A stretch of 64,000 nucleotides of DNA from Thozetella sp. PMI_491 (GCA_021432635.1 MU270020.1:1319202-1383201); one strand, 5' to 3'. Shown: positions 23,373 to 35,865, numbered from the stretch's first letter. The notes: generated from the letters alone by a model not told the origin. Program-made: numbers and translations.

Positions 23373-25333
23373 TCGCAAATACGGTAACAGGTGTGGGTGG
23401 GACCGAGTACATCTTGGCGGGCCAAAGGGAGGAAAGATGGCTCTCTCTCTCTCGATCGAAAAAGAAAACTGTAGATCTCCTAGGCTAGACAGTGTCTGTA
23501 AACAGAGAGCTAGGTCGGACTTGGCGTGTCGCAGAAACCCACTCCCCCTCCCTCAAAGCCATTCGATAGCTGCTCTCCTGAATCGGTCGCAGATGATGCC
23601 AAACGCAACAGAATCCACTCCTGACCGGGCAACGCGAGAGTCAGGAGGCGGTGACGGAACTAATTTAGGGGTCCGCCGCCCCAGTTTACTTCGTACGGCG
23701 TAGGGGATCGTAGCAATGGGCGGCCCCTTCCGGTGTCAGCTGAGCGCCGCTCCCGCAGGCCCCTGTCTACTCGAGAAGGGAAAAGAGCAATACCAGCAGC
23801 AGCTGATCGCAGATCGAACGGTCGCACCTCATGATGCTTACACCACGTTGGTGAGCACTGGGACCTGGCTCTGTTCCCGTCAGATGTGCCTTCTTGCCAT
23901 GCATGGCCGGGTGGGTGGGTGCGTACTACGGAGTATTAGATGCTATATACCATGGTTGCTTGGGTTGTTGGGGGGGGGGGTAGAAGCCAGAAGAATAAAG
24001 CCGTCCGCGTGGTGTCCCAAATGAGTTTAGCCCATCGAAGCTTCGAAATTGGTGAATCCACTGTATGCACGGGGGCGTACCTTACATACGTGTGTTACAC
24101 AACTTTTGCGAACGGGGGACCCTCTGGCGCAACCTCGGGGGCAGCAAGAAGCCAAGACAGCCAAGCAGGCGAGCAGGAAAATAAATAAAAAAAAGCATAA
24201 AAAACACGGACGCACTGACCAGTACGAGCGAAGGTGAATGGGTCCCGGGGGCCCGTGGCTCTCTCCACATGGATCGACCCATCCTGTCGACGCCTGGCCC
24301 CAGCGCGTTTCCGTAGCACTGAGAAAACCAGTGGAAGGCAGGGATCCCGGTGGGAGCTGCACAACAAGATTACAGACGAAATGAGAGTCATCACTCGATA
24401 CATAAACCGGAGGAGGACTCCTTGACACACTCTTGGGAAGCTTCCCGTGGTCCCTGCTCTTTGCTTTTGACTTCATCCCCAGGCCTCGTGTCGGGTTCTT
24501 ATCTGTCGGTGGGTGTGTGTGCCTGTGTTCGCCCTCTGCTTTTCGCTGGAAACCGGGGGATCGGCCCTCATTCGATCATTCTGGCTCTCTGTCTTGTTGC
24601 GAGCTCCCCTCTCCCCCGTCTGTGTTTGGCCGCCGTTGGACACGAGCTGTCATCACCGACATCCCCCTCTCTCTGTCCCCATCCGCAACTCTCCCACCCT
24701 CTCTTCGCTTTGCTTTTCTCCCGCCTCGTGGTTAATGTGCATGGCTGGCTTCCCGCCGCCGTAACCACATATCCCCTCTACTCTCTTGCGGAATCACCAT
24801 CGACCAATATCGTCTTAGTCAATTCGTCCCTCGCACATACTTTGCCAACCAACTGGCTGTCCCTGGTTCCAGCAGCGCGGATTCAGCCTGAACTTCTCAC
24901 ACGCGGCTCGGCCCCTCCTGCTGTCCGGACCAGAAACAAAACATCAGGCCCCCCCCACCGATAGAACACCAGGATCTCGTCTTGGGAATTTTGGACCCGC
25001 GCCATTGGTTCTAATCTAATTACCGCGGCTTCGACTTTTTTATTTTTTATTTTCCCAGGCCCTCTTCCTACCTAGAAGCTGTGCCCACACTTGGGTGCAC
25101 AACTCTGGCAGCTCGCCCCACGGGTGCAACGCACACAATCTTACTCCGGACCTCCCCCAGTCCAGGGTCAGTCGCCAATTGGACGTGCAGGGGACTGCTT
25201 CCCTGGCTGTCAATACCGACTAGGGGCCTGTCATAGGCGGCGAGATGAGGTGTCCACTCACCGCCGGCCCCTTCTGAAGCTCTTCCTCCTGCCCCAAAAT
25301 CTCCCACCGCACATCCCCAATTCACCATTCTTC
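23373..25333. promoter_or_regulatory. Long CT-rich upstream region, 2 kb
   Basis: The region before the next gene becomes pyrimidine-rich from about 24430, typical of fungal promoters and leaders. An 11-G run lies at 23970-23980 and an A-rich patch at about 24178-24205. Frames up to 200 codons are low-complexity Ser/Leu/Pro readings of the CT-rich DNA and are not supported as genes. Confidence 0.5.
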
Positions 25334-27471
25334 ATGACCTCCGTGTCCCTTCTCGACGTTTGCTTTATATCGACTTGCTCCAACGCTCTTTTACTGCACG
25401 AGAACCACGCACTCAACCTTAATAAGGCCGCCGTCGCTGCCCGCAAGACCACCACCTCCGCCCGTGCCAGCGCTAACTCTTACACCTGGAGAAATCGCCG
25501 GGCGGCCCATCATCGCCGACACCAAAGCGCTCCCTCCAGTCCTTACCGACGCCGGAGATCAGGCTCCCTAGTTTACTGTCCGCAATTTTTGCGCAAGACG
25601 GCCAATTCGTTCGCTTTGAACAAGTTCGTCCCAAGGCGGTCCGATCAAGCGCGTCACAACTCGCCCGCTAGGAAGCAGGACAGAGCAGCTATGGAACAGA
25701 TGATCCAGCTCCAGCACAGCTTGGAAGAAGCCATGCTCGACCCTGCACCTCCCCCTGCTCCCCTCCCTCACCGCGGCGGTTCCTCGATCGCCATGGACCC
25801 GAGACGCGTCGCCGACGATGTGATGTCGTCGCCCCCGACCCCATCTCAGGATGACTTTTCAGAGACGCGTTCCACGCGTTCGGCATCCTCCGCCTCCCGC
25901 AACACTAACCGCCTGTCTCTCACTCTGCCCATTGCCCCTCCCACGCCCAATCCCTCGCGTCCTGCACCCGCCACCTCCACAGTGGCGTCGGTGCCGCCCA
26001 CGCCGACCGACACCCCTTCGCTCATGTCCCCCGTCGACCCCGGCGATTTCATAACAGCGATCGCCGCCCAGGAGAGACGGGTACTGGAGCTGAAGGAGGA
26101 GCTCAACCGGGCCGAACTGGAGCTCAAGAGGCTCAAGAAGCAGTTCGCCCGAGACGAGAGCAAGCGCAAGCTACAGGCACAGCGAAACGTGGAGCCACTG
26201 CGTGCCGTCACGCCCCTCATCGACCTGGACGATGAGGGCCCGGCCCGCAGGAGCGTCGAGATCGACAGGAGGAAGGCGCTGCTCCTCGGGCAGCAGAGCC
26301 ACCAGAACACTCCCGAGCGAAACCGACGGCGTGTCTTCCGCGGGGGGCACGCTAGGACCTTGTCTCTACTATCTCCCGTAAAGGCAGATGGCGGCTTCTC
26401 GGTCCATGAGGACCTACTAGAAGGCCCTAGGTCGGCGAGGGAGGAGCCTGACTCACCATATGTCAGGCACTACAACCCCATCACCCCGGCTGTGCTCGCG
26501 AAGCGTGCGTCATGGGCTCCTCGCTCTGCACATCAACAAGCTAGCGCCATGAAGCAGATTGCAGATGACCTCAAAACTGGCCTGTGGACTTTTGTGGAGG
26601 ATCTCCGGCAGGTCGCTGTCGGAGATGAGCCCATCACGGGGCAAGGTCGCTACCTGCGTGGTGCTGACGGAAATATGCGCGCTGCCATGTCGCGCGACGA
26701 CAGCTACGCTGACAACCAAGAGACCATACGGGCGTCCGGTGCTAGCTCTCGGCCGCGCGTGGCGGCTGCCTTCGCCGAGACTCCCACCCCAGCCTCCCGG
26801 TTCGCCGATGTCCTGGGCCAAGACGGGGCGGTCAAGCACAAGCGGACCCTATCACGATCTAAGACGGAGAGCAGTGTGGCGGCGTCCAAGGCCAAGAAGC
26901 ACTACTCTTGGACACCATTGACATTGGATGACGATGAGGACTGGTCGAGCTGGGAGAGCCCCAACCCGCAGTCCACCGACCGCTGGAGCGGTTCGACGGT
27001 AGTCGACGGCAACTTGATCGCAACGATCCCGGAGAAGGGTAATGAGAATGAGGCTGCGCTGTAAGGACCTTCCCTCCCCCCGGTGAAGGATGCTACAGAG
27101 ACGGGACGAATATGATGGGGTCTCCTCCCCCAAGAAGCCTTACCCCCTAGAGGCATCTATAGCCGGACCCCCCCGACAGTTCGCATCACTCTAGCCACCA
27201 ACCCCTTCTTCCCAGATTTGGAACTTCCCGTTTCCCCACCACGGCCTGGTCGCTAACCTACTGCCTTCCCAATAGAAGGAAGAAGGCCTCCAAATCAAGC
27301 GTTGAGACTCGCTCCCCGTCGCCCGGCACCGCGGCCAAGCTCGAGGAGCTATTGCCGCCGGTGCTTAACCGCTTGACACCGAGCAATCTCAAGAAGCACG
27401 CAACCGACTTCATGAAGGAATGGGAGAGGAGCCTGTCCCCGCCTGAGCCAGCCACGCCGGTCAGGGATTAG
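25334..27471 (+). CDS. Fungal-specific coiled-coil protein (DUF4048-like)
   Basis: Function unknown. Exons 25334-27060 and 27276-27471 (215-nt intron) give 640 residues from the first ATG. A start at 25691 (MEQMIQLQHSLEEAM) would give 521 and may be the real one, since the part before it is basic and low in order. Visible blocks are RLSLTLPIAPPTP, a coiled coil from ITAIAAQERRVLELKEELN to ELKRLKKQF, then KQIADDLKTGLWTFVEDLRQ and HYSWTPLTLDDDEDW. The second exon encodes a conserved-looking end with LEELLPPVLNRLTPSNLK and DFMKEWERSLSPP. I believe this is the family labelled DUF4048, from memory and not checked. The intron join is secure because it restores this C-terminal block. Confidence 0.75.
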
Positions 27472-29488
27472 GTGACTTCAAGAGCAAGATGAACGTGCGA
27501 TTACGACATGAACACAAAATCAGTACGGTACAACAGGCTAGGCCCTGCCAGCCTGTAGGAAAACTAGCATCAAGGCGACACTTTTGAAGTGTCTGCTTGC
27601 ATATATATCCGGCGCTGGAAAACATGAAGTTTCTACTACATGAGACACATCCGATAAACTAAGCATTGGGGGGTTTGCATATCTAGAGCTTGGGGGGTGA
27701 AAGGGAGACATTCTCAGGATATCTCGAGGGTGAAGCTCCGACAGATGATGGCAAGCACTGGCCCCGGCGATGGTCGATCCTAGGTGGAATGTGTGATGGA
27801 CGGGTGGGATGAATGACTGGGAGTTGAGTGATGTAGCGGGGTTTGGGTGCGGGAATATGGGTTTGAACTGGGATGGGATCGATCGAGACAACGCTGCCTT
27901 GGCGTGCTTGCTATTTGCTGTATAATGATAATGACCAACATCATGAGGAATGACAACAATACGATTGTTTGCTCACTCGAATCAAAACACTAATGCGACC
28001 CACGCCCTCAATCACGTCTCCTCCCCCGTCGGAAGAAGTTGAGATATGTTTGTGGGGGAGACGCGCTCTACAACGTGAACTACTTTCACAGCTACCACTA
28101 GCGTCCTCGTTTGTTGACATGTGGCGATGCTTATACATGCTTTGGCCAATCCTAGCTGGCAGGGATTCTCGCTGTAGTCGGCCCCTTCCTGTTTGTGCTG
28201 GCTTCGAGCTTGCGAGGCATTTAACAAGGGCCTTCCCGGATCAGAAAGCAAAGCTGAGTCATCGACCCCTGAAATATCCACGTGGAAGTCAACAAAACAA
28301 AACATCGGGGCCTAAGGCGAAATAAGTCCTCCTTAAATGTACGGTATAGCCATGGATCGAACAAAGCTATCATTCTCAGTGTGTACGTTATGCTATGTCA
28401 AGAGTCTCGGTGCTTCTGGTCATACCAACGCAGTATGTATTAAGATTGTCGCCTGATCGCTTCCCGTTGCGAAGCATCGGTTTCTTGCGTTTGGGCATAA
28501 TTATAAATATTTACAAATAGGTAGGTATCTATAAGTGCAGTTATTCTGGAACTTTAAACTAAACTACATTGGGCACCGATTACAGAGCGACCAGACCGCC
28601 GTCCCCGAGCCCGAAGAGTAGACGTATCCTCTATCTAGCACGCCCTAGCGGAAGAGCATACGTGAAGACATCATGCAAGACAGTCTAGTTCTAGCCAACC
28701 TTGCTGGCTACCTAATGATGCGTCAAATCACCCCGGGCCTACCTATTTTCAACATCCACATTCAAGAACAGCTGCAAGGCTCAACAGGGGATAGAGTGTC
28801 CCAGACACTTAGGCAACCCTAGGCAGCTCTACTTTGACATCTGCCAACACAGGCTAACATTGCATCTAGCACTGGGAGAGCTGCTGATCACGCTCAGTAT
28901 TTATTTACAAGTGAGAGAGCATGCATGAGAAGAGAGGTTTATATGAAATCTACGAGGCGCGTAAAGATCGATGAGCACGCTTGAAAGCAAGCTCCAAGAG
29001 GGAAGAAACATGTGTGAGAAAGCATGTACTGTTTGCATCATGGCAGGATGCCACATGCCTCGCCAGCTGCGCGTGCTTCTAAGCCAGAGCCCAAGCTGGG
29101 TTACTTCTGCCTACACGTGTGCTGCAAGCAGCCCAGCCAGAGCAGAGCAGATATTGCGACTTGCTGCATACCACACCTAGAAAAGAGCACCCGTGCAAGA
29201 TTTGTGGTGCACCAGCTGAAATGAGCTGAGGTTTGCGGCCCAGCAGGTGCGTGTTGCAATTGGAATTTGTCAAAGGGGCAAGACAGGCGCTTGCTTACTG
29301 CTTACCCCTGACCGCTTATTACTACTACCTTGGAACCTGTTGGTCTCGGTCGACCTCTGGCCTCAGCTAAGCGCACATCTGAGAGTCTTTTAGTGTTTTG
29401 TCGGTCGAATCACCACGCAGAGCCATTGGGTTCGAAAGCATTTAGAATTAGTATGCATGCGTCCATCGTTGTCCGCCCCCGGAGTGAC
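27472..29488. other. Intergenic, 2 kb
   Basis: No supported gene. It is more AT-rich around 28300-28600 than the flanks. Open frames are short, and I found no tRNA-like B box or repeat. Confidence 0.5.
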
Positions 29489-29875
29489 TCAAAGCGAGGC
29501 AGACGAGTATGCTTGAGTCAACCCGGCGTGTATAACTCTTTGAACACAGCCGAGCGGGTATGATGTGCCTCTGGGCCACGCACGATCCTTGGTAGAGTCT
29601 TGCGCCCTTTGGCGGAGACGCATGAGGAAGGAAAGGGAGGCGGGAAGCGGACGGGGAGGAGGAGGAGCAGGCGGCTGGTTGGACGGGAGGGCATCCTCTA
29701 TCCTGCGGAAAGCGCCAGCTGTCATCGTGCTGAACCATTTTGCACCGTCGAGCAGCTGAATCAAGTTGTCGGGCCAGGTGCTTTCAGGCACTTCCAGGGC
29801 CTTGTCAGGGAGCGGCTTTCTTGGCTTCTCGCTGGGTGGGCCTGCCGGGGCGGCCGTCCAATCTAGCGCCGCCAT
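29489..29875 (-). CDS. Possible small gene, unrecognised
   Basis: A 128-codon frame starting in a good context (GAAAATGGCG). The first 100 residues look like protein: they include LDWTAAPAGPPSEKPRKPL, STWPDNLIQLLDGAKWFS, AGAFRRIEDALPSNQ, a proline run and LPASLSFLMRLRQRAQ, and third codon positions are mostly G or C. After about residue 102 the reading is less convincing and a GTGCGT donor is present, so a 3' exon could replace the end. No family was recognised and there is no signal peptide. It could also be chance openness in GC-rich DNA. Confidence 0.4.
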   Translation of the reverse strand: MAALDWTAAPAGPPSEKPRKPLPDKALEVPESTWPDNLIQLLDGAKWFSTMTAGAFRRIEDALPSNQPPAPPPPRPLPASLSFLMRLRQRAQDSTKDRAWPRGTSYPLGCVQRVIHAGLTQAYSSASL

Positions 29876-31129
29876 TTTCTAGTGCGGTTCCGGAGTCTGG
29901 GAGAGGGCCGACAGACACGCACCCTCGCACCCGAACGCCCCCCCACTAGACATTGGGGTGAATAGTGGATCATGGCGGCATCGAGGCGGCAAGGGAGGTG
30001 GGTCAAGCCATGCGCAACCGAGACCAGACCCGGCGGTAGCTGTAGCGAGTGGGCCGATTCCCTGGCTGGGTTCGCTGGGTTTCTGCGGGCGGCGCCTGGC
30101 CTCTGACGCATGGCTGTCCATCTCGACTGGGCCCGATGTCAGGAGTCAATCAGTTCACGATCAACGAACCGGGCTGCGGGTTTGTGCCTGCCCTGCATTG
30201 TTGGGCCGTGGCCTGCGAACCCCCTTCTTAAATCTCTATTCCCCATACATCCCGTCAGGCACTCCCTACCCTAGGTGGGCAACTGCTGCGGTACCTTGAT
30301 TTGCACCTGAACGTCGGTCTACCCGTCCCTGCCGTCCAACTTCTGGGCCACTGGGACCGATCCTCCCGCTTTCGTTTCTTTGCCTCACTTTTCCCCCTTC
30401 CCAACCAATACCGAGAGGGCTGACTCACCCAAGGGTGCTGAGCACAGACAACAACAACTTTTTTGGCAGCCCCCTGGCCTTGCTCTAGGCAAATTCTCGT
30501 GCCAGCTTTCTGCCGCCTTCGCACCGATTCCATCTTTGCAAAAGGCTCTCTCACTCCCCTAGCGGCCAACCCTCTCTGCCTCTACGGCCTTACCCCGCCA
30601 TTTGTGCCTGCCCGTCCCAGTGCCCCTCGTGTCGGGCTCCAGGCTCGCAACTCTCGTTGATTCCAATTCCCGTTTTTTCCTCCTTCGACCCCTAACTCGT
30701 CCTTCTCTTGTCACTGCCCGTCGAGGTGCCCGAGACGCGTATTGGTCATCCCCGATCGTCAGCCTGTTTGAGCTCGCTAGGCCCGGCCGTCCCCGGGACC
30801 GCCCCCCCCCCCCCCCTTGAACCAGTCTCACCCCCGTGGCCTCTTGTCACGCTCAGCTGGCCCTCGGAAGCGCCGCCTTTCCGGCCCCTAGTCCCGCGCC
30901 AACTCTTTTTCAACTCTCGCCTCCCCTCCACTGTGACCGCATTTCCACTCCCAATCTTCCGCGCCCGACTCCGGCGACTGCGATCCCACACTCGCCCCGC
31001 GGCCCACCACCTCCTTCACACCAACACCACCCACGCCCAACTTTGTGGTCACCATTTCGTCCCCGAGAGGTGGCATAGAGAGAGAAAGATAGGGAGAGAG
31101 GGAGAGAGAAACCCCAACCTCCCGTCAAC
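29876..31129. promoter_or_regulatory. CDC34 upstream region with C and GA tracts
   Basis: Pyrimidine-rich promoter and leader, including a run of 15 C at about 30802-30816. A purine (GA) tract at about 31077-31111 ends just before the CDC34 ATG. Open frames on both strands are shadows. Confidence 0.5.
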
Positions 31130-31947
31130 ATGTCCCGGAACACCATCACCGGCGCCAAGCAGCGCCTCATGACAGAGATGAAGGCGCTCCAGAAGGAGTC
31201 GTGGATCAACTTCGACGATGTTCGTGCTTGTCTCCCTGTCCTGGCTGACCCGATCCTCAGTATGCTAACCAACGTCCACCGCTTTAGGCCGACGGCGACT
31301 TCAACCTTCTCAAGTGGCGCTTCGCCTTGATGGTGCCAAACCCCGACAGCGTCTTCCACGGCGGCTACCTGAAGGCCGAAATGGCCTTTCCGAGCGACTA
31401 CCCTTATCAGCCGCCCAAGTTCCGCTTTCTGATCCCCATCACCCACCCCAACGTCTACCCGGACGGCGCGTTGTGCATCTCGATCCTGCACAAGCCCGGT
31501 GAGGACCTCATGTCGGGAGAGGAGGCTAGCGAGCGCTGGTCGCCACTGCAGGGAGCCGAATCCGTCCTGCGTTCGGTGCTCTTGCTGCTGGACGACCCCG
31601 AGATCAACTCGCCCGCCAACGTGGACGCAAGCGTCATGTACCGAGACCGACGCCCTGAGTACAACGAGAAGGCCAAGGAGACCGTGCAGAAGTCGAAGAA
31701 GGACATCCCTCTCGGCTTCGCCATGCCTAGCACCTTCGAGCAGGCCCCACCTCCGAAACAAGAGAGCGACGAGGCTTTTTGGCATGAGGAGGACGGCGAG
31801 TTGGACCTGGACTTTGGCGGCAGCGATACCGGCGATGACTCGGACGACGACCAAGAGATGCAAGATTTCGAGGATGACGAGGATGGCGACCAGGAATTCA
31901 CCGATGGCGACGAGGAGGACGAAGACGAGGAGGACGACAGGCGCTGA
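31130..31947 (+). CDS. CDC34: Ubiquitin-conjugating enzyme E2, Cdc34/Ubc3 type
   Basis: E2 that works with SCF cullin-RING ligases to build K48 chains on cell-cycle regulators. Exons 31130-31219 and 31288-31947 (68-nt intron, donor GTTCGT) give 249 residues. The UBC fold includes PNPDSVFHGGYLKAEM and THPNVYPDGALCISILHKPG with catalytic Cys93. It is followed by the acidic insertion typical of Cdc34/Ubc7 (GEDLMSGEEASERWSPLQ) and LLLLDDPEINSPANVDASV. The tail from about residue 200 is very acidic and ends DEEDEDEEDDRR, matching the acidic cullin-binding tail of Cdc34. The intron falls after NFDD. It is the last clearly conserved housekeeping gene before the transposon. Confidence 0.95.
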
Positions 31948-32877
31948 AACGGACTGCCCCGCTCTCGACTGGAAAGATCGCCTTGCATGGCGGCGGGCCG
32001 AGTACTATGCCCTCCTCGTCGCCACGACACGATTCCCACGCCTTTCCTTGGACTCAACGATGCATAGCGAGGTGGGATCATTTCTCCCCGGCGCTCCCAG
32101 GCGAGGCGTTATTCATTTTCTGTATTGCTTGCTCCCTTTCTACGGCACCATTTCGACTCTCATCCATCGGGAAAGAATGGCAGGCAGAGTGTCTATTGGC
32201 GTCCGGAAGTTCTCATTTACAACATGTTTTCGGTCAAGGGGTGTTGTGGGGGGGTGGGAGGAGCAAGGACAGCGAAGGGTAATTGATTTGTTTTGCGAAA
32301 CATCCGCCATAGACGTATACAGCGCTCGCCACACACTCTTCCCATTTGCTTTTCATGCTGGCAAGAGGCCCTCGATCATGAAGAATGCTCGATCACCGCC
32401 AGCGCGCCTCTGTACTTACTTTAAGTTGATACCTCAGAATGCACATACATCAAGAGCACTTATACCACATGTGAGCACGTATGGTTGGCCAACCAGGAAC
32501 CCGAAGCAGGGGTTGGAAAAGAGGCCTACAGTAGGTAACGGGCACTTTCTGTGACCAGCAGCACGATGCTGTGATGTCCAGTTGCGCGGAAATGCTCGTC
32601 ACACAGTGCTTACATCCTTGCCACAATAGTCATGTGCTACTGTTGCAGTTTTGTCACATGCCTATAAGGGCTGCCTGTGCTTACAGGGACAATGGGTTTG
32701 GAGGCTCCCCCCCAAAAAAACCAATGGCAGGGACAATGCCGCACCGCCAGATAATGAGACACAGTGCACCGGGTGTGGGAAAATCATGTTTTCCGAGCAT
32801 CCCCCAACGACTTGTGAGCGGCGGTGGCTAGCGGGCGGATGATCGCCCTTATCTAGTAGGAGCCCTTTTGTTGATTA
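31948..32877. other. CDC34 3' flank up to the transposon
   Basis: 0.9 kb without a supported gene; the two long readings here are out-of-frame continuations of CDC34. It ends at the TA target site of the transposon (32876-32877). Confidence 0.55.
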
Positions 32878-32970
32878 CTCGGGGGTCTGTGCGAGAGCTC
32901 GTAAGACCCCCTACTTCGTAGGGGGTCACAAAACCGTGGGATGGATCAAAACTGTGGGACAAAACCCCAC
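32878..32970 (+). repeat. Left terminal inverted repeat
   Basis: Begins CTCGGGGGTCTGTGCGAGAG and contains an internal palindrome, GACCCCCTAC-TTC-GTAGGGGGTC, that could form a hairpin. It matches the reverse complement of 35774-35865 apart from one extra A near its inner end. Confidence 0.93.
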
Positions 32971-33299
32971 CAGATTTGTATGGGGATCCGTATGGAACGA
33001 CTGGAAGCACCCTCCACTGTATGCAGCATATCCACCAGATCAACTAGTAAATATCGTGAGCGTGGTGTTTTAAGGGTCTCTGGAGCTCCCATCGCGTGGA
33101 TCGCCAAAATAAGTATGTGATTTTATTTACTATGGTGGCCAGCGCCCACTGCAGTACGCGCCACGCGCCACGACCCAGCTACTAGGCCGACCATCATACC
33201 CAGCATTTATCACTATATAAATCGTAGTGTAGATCCATGACTCTCTATTTCTGAGCCTTTCGTGCTGGTTATACGCCGTTAAGCAGTCCCAGCTGGTCA

Positions 33300-35690
33300 A
33301 TCGGCCCCGGTGTGGGTAAGTTCAACTCAGATCGCGTGGTAAAAAGGATACGCTCCCACGACCGTGGCTGTGGTGGTATGGAGAGCTCCTCTGCCGTAAA
33401 TTACACCTCTCTGGTATTGTTAGTATCGTCAGTATTGTCGTTGGACCCTGAAGAGTTGCTAGAGACGTTTAGTATTGTGAGATCGTTAGTATAAGACCCC
33501 CCCTTCCTATATAAGGGTATATCTACGAGGATCGCGTCGTAAAGGGGGCGGTTAGAGCATAGGTTGGGTATGATAGTCGGCGTGGTATCAACAGTGAAGA
33601 AGGGCTCTTTTCCACGCTTCTGAGACTGGCTACTGGTGGAAAGGGGGTGGCTCTTGTTGAGAGGAATGAACTCCTTAGCCTTCCTTGTATATTCTAGCTA
33701 CTCCTCGAAGGTCCTCTGGCGAAGGTGCCCCTTATCGCCCACGATCTTATTCTCTGGTTTCCTCTTCCACTTGGAATACTTGTCCCTAAGTAACTGTAGC
33801 TCATGCTTCTCGACGTTAGAGACGATCTTTGCTTGCTCTTGCTGGCGAGCAGCTGCCTCTTTCTCTATGCGACTCGTCTGGAGATAGTAGAGGCGCGTGA
33901 CAGAGGATACTGTGATTAACTTACCCTCTGGCTGTATAGTATGCCTCCTTGCCTTCTTTTCTGTTAGACGCTCGAGGCAAGCAATCCGGTCGGTAGTGAA
34001 GGTCTCTATATGGCGAATCACTATGATACTCTCCTTGAGTATCTCGTCTACTACCCTGATACCCTCCCTTGTTGGTGAGCTGAGGATATCACTATACCTT
34101 GTACTAGCACGTCGGAGACTATGGTTAGTAATTGCGAGACGACTATTAGAGTCCTGATTATATCGAGATATAATAGCATCTCCCCCGTGGCTACGCGCGA
34201 GATTCTCTAACGCTGGTGTATGGTCGACTGGCTAAATACTAGTGTTGGTGAAGCCATTTAAGATATGGTGCTGCTAGAAGCTAGTATTGATAAGACTCTA
34301 GATAAGAAATAATAAGTCCATGCTTTCCATACAGTCTAGGCTATACTGACGCGTAATCTTATCACAAAATCCAACCTGGAGAACGTCAGCTTGCCACTAT
34401 TAATATAGAACCTCATGTTCTTCTAGTGCTAGGTCTTTATAGACTGGAAGACGCTGACGTTAAGTGGTTAAAGGTAGTGGGAGGAATAAGGAGGGAGAAA
34501 GAGAGGCAGGATATCAAATATTATATAGTACTTAAGTAGATCAAGTCTGTAGTGGCTAGAGAAGCTATCTAGTACTAGGAGGCATTAGATCCTTGTCTCC
34601 TCTTTATTTTAGTTGTATATAGAGTATTAACAAGGGAGAAGGTCTAGATCTAGATCCTCCCCCTTGATAACAGAGCTTTGTTGATACTTATCACACCTAA
34701 ACCACTTCTCTAGTGTATAGCTATACTGTTAGAACTTTATATAGAGATAGAAGCTCTTGTGGTTAAAGTGCTGTATCTAGTCTATCGTGATCTCTTTTAA
34801 GCTAAAGCTAGTATTAGACCGGGCGAATAATACCTGGTCGTTGAGGGGAGCGTCTCCCTAGCTCTCGTCTAGGTATGTCTTGAAGATATAGAGAGGCTGG
34901 ATGTACTTGCTAGTGGCGTTTATACTTGCGACTATTATCATTGACTCTCGGTTGGCAAAGTCAACGACTTAGCCTTATATAGGTGGTTAGTTAGTTGGAG
35001 AGCTTTATCTAGAGTATAATACTAACCTTTAACGCACTAGTTGTAGTCTTTAAGTAGAGGATCTTGAAGCGGCTAGAGACAATGCCTAGTTGGAAGCCAC
35101 TCTTATCGATGTTTTACATATTAGAGGCCATAAGGTGGTATCTTTGCCTGGCTAACTCGAGGATATTAAAGAAGCTCTCTGTATATTCGACTCGCAGACT
35201 AACTGATACTTGTACTGCCTCTACTGCCTTTGTACGGATCCTTGAGAACTATACTGAGTCTCTGATCTAGTGCGGATACTATGCCTTTGAGACTGGGCCA
35301 GCTGGAACGGCGCGCTGTGCGTGAAGTTTGTTTGCTATTATCTCTACTAGTGAACGGTCTATAAACAGCCTATTGTTGATGGCGAGGCGGAGGTAGTGGT
35401 TGAGGGCGGTATCTTTGTGGATTGTGAGCGTGGTTGGTCTCCCTGGCGTTCCACCGCGAGACTAGGGCAACCCTGTCTCTTTGAGGCTCTTGAAGTGCCT
35501 CCCGATGGCGGAGGAGCTACACTTGTATCGCGAGGAGGCGAGGAGGATCGTGGGGAGCTTTCCGCCGTATGCTATAGTATCTCGGCCGCTCTTAAAGCGC
35601 TCCCTGGCGCGAATCAGCCATCTAGCTGCGAGGAGGGGAATAGGCTCTGGATCTGGCTGGTCGGCTGGTATTTTGGGGACGAAATGGCCA
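33300..35690 (-). pseudogene. Decayed pogo/Fot1 transposase
   Basis: Reading the minus strand gives, in order: an N-terminal helix-turn-helix part with KCSSSAIGRHFKSLKETGLP and NHYLRLAINNRLFIDRSL; the catalytic core with NIDKSGFQLGIVSSRF, NRESMIIVASINATSKYIQP and LLVLDSFSSHY; then LPPYSSHYL-stop-PLNVSVFQSIK; and a long C-terminal part still open at 34021-33698. The pogo signature LQPLDV has become L-stop-PLNV (CAA to TAA, GAC to AAC) and LDG has become LDS. More than a dozen other stops, mostly TAG/TAA, interrupt the core. The changes are C-to-T or G-to-A, the pattern left by RIP. The gene is not functional. Boundaries are approximate. Confidence 0.85.
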
Positions 35691-35773
35691 GTTTAGACTG
35701 AGATATCACGAGAAACACAGGTCAAAATGTTCAATTGTATGGAAAACGCGCTGTATGGAACACGCTACGCGAT

Positions 35774-35865
35774 GTGGGGTTTGTCCCACAGTTTTGATCC
35801 ATCCCACGGTTTTGTGACCCCCTACGAAGTAGGGGGTCTTACGAGCTCTCGCACAGACCCCCGAG
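35774..35865 (-). repeat. Right terminal inverted repeat
   Basis: Reverse-complement partner of 32878-32970, followed directly by the TA duplication. Confidence 0.93.

Larger units (their letters stand above)
32878..35865 (-). mobile_element. pogo/Fot1-type Tc1-mariner DNA transposon, inactive
   Basis: A 2,988-bp element flanked by TA on both sides (32876-32877 and 35866-35867), as expected for Tc1/mariner insertions. Its ends are inverted repeats of 93 and 92 bp differing by one inserted base. The interior carries a decayed transposase on the minus strand. It sits 0.9 kb beyond CDC34, at the change from housekeeping to accessory gene content. Length, TA duplication and transposase motifs agree on the pogo/Fot1 group; the exact family name is not determined. 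Confidence 0.9.

Noticed and set aside
24350-24964. 204-codon open frame
   Set aside because: Low-complexity reading of CT-rich promoter DNA; no start context, motif or support from codon use.
30910-31863. 317-codon minus-strand frame over CDC34
   Set aside because: Shadow of the CDC34 coding strand plus its GA-rich leader.
1-31947. DUB and CDC34 as a ubiquitin gene cluster
   Set aside because: They are 28 kb apart with unrelated conserved genes between; chance is enough.
31499-32554. 351-codon plus-strand frame
   Set aside because: Out-of-frame reading of CDC34 continuing into its 3' flank; Arg/Thr-rich, no motif.
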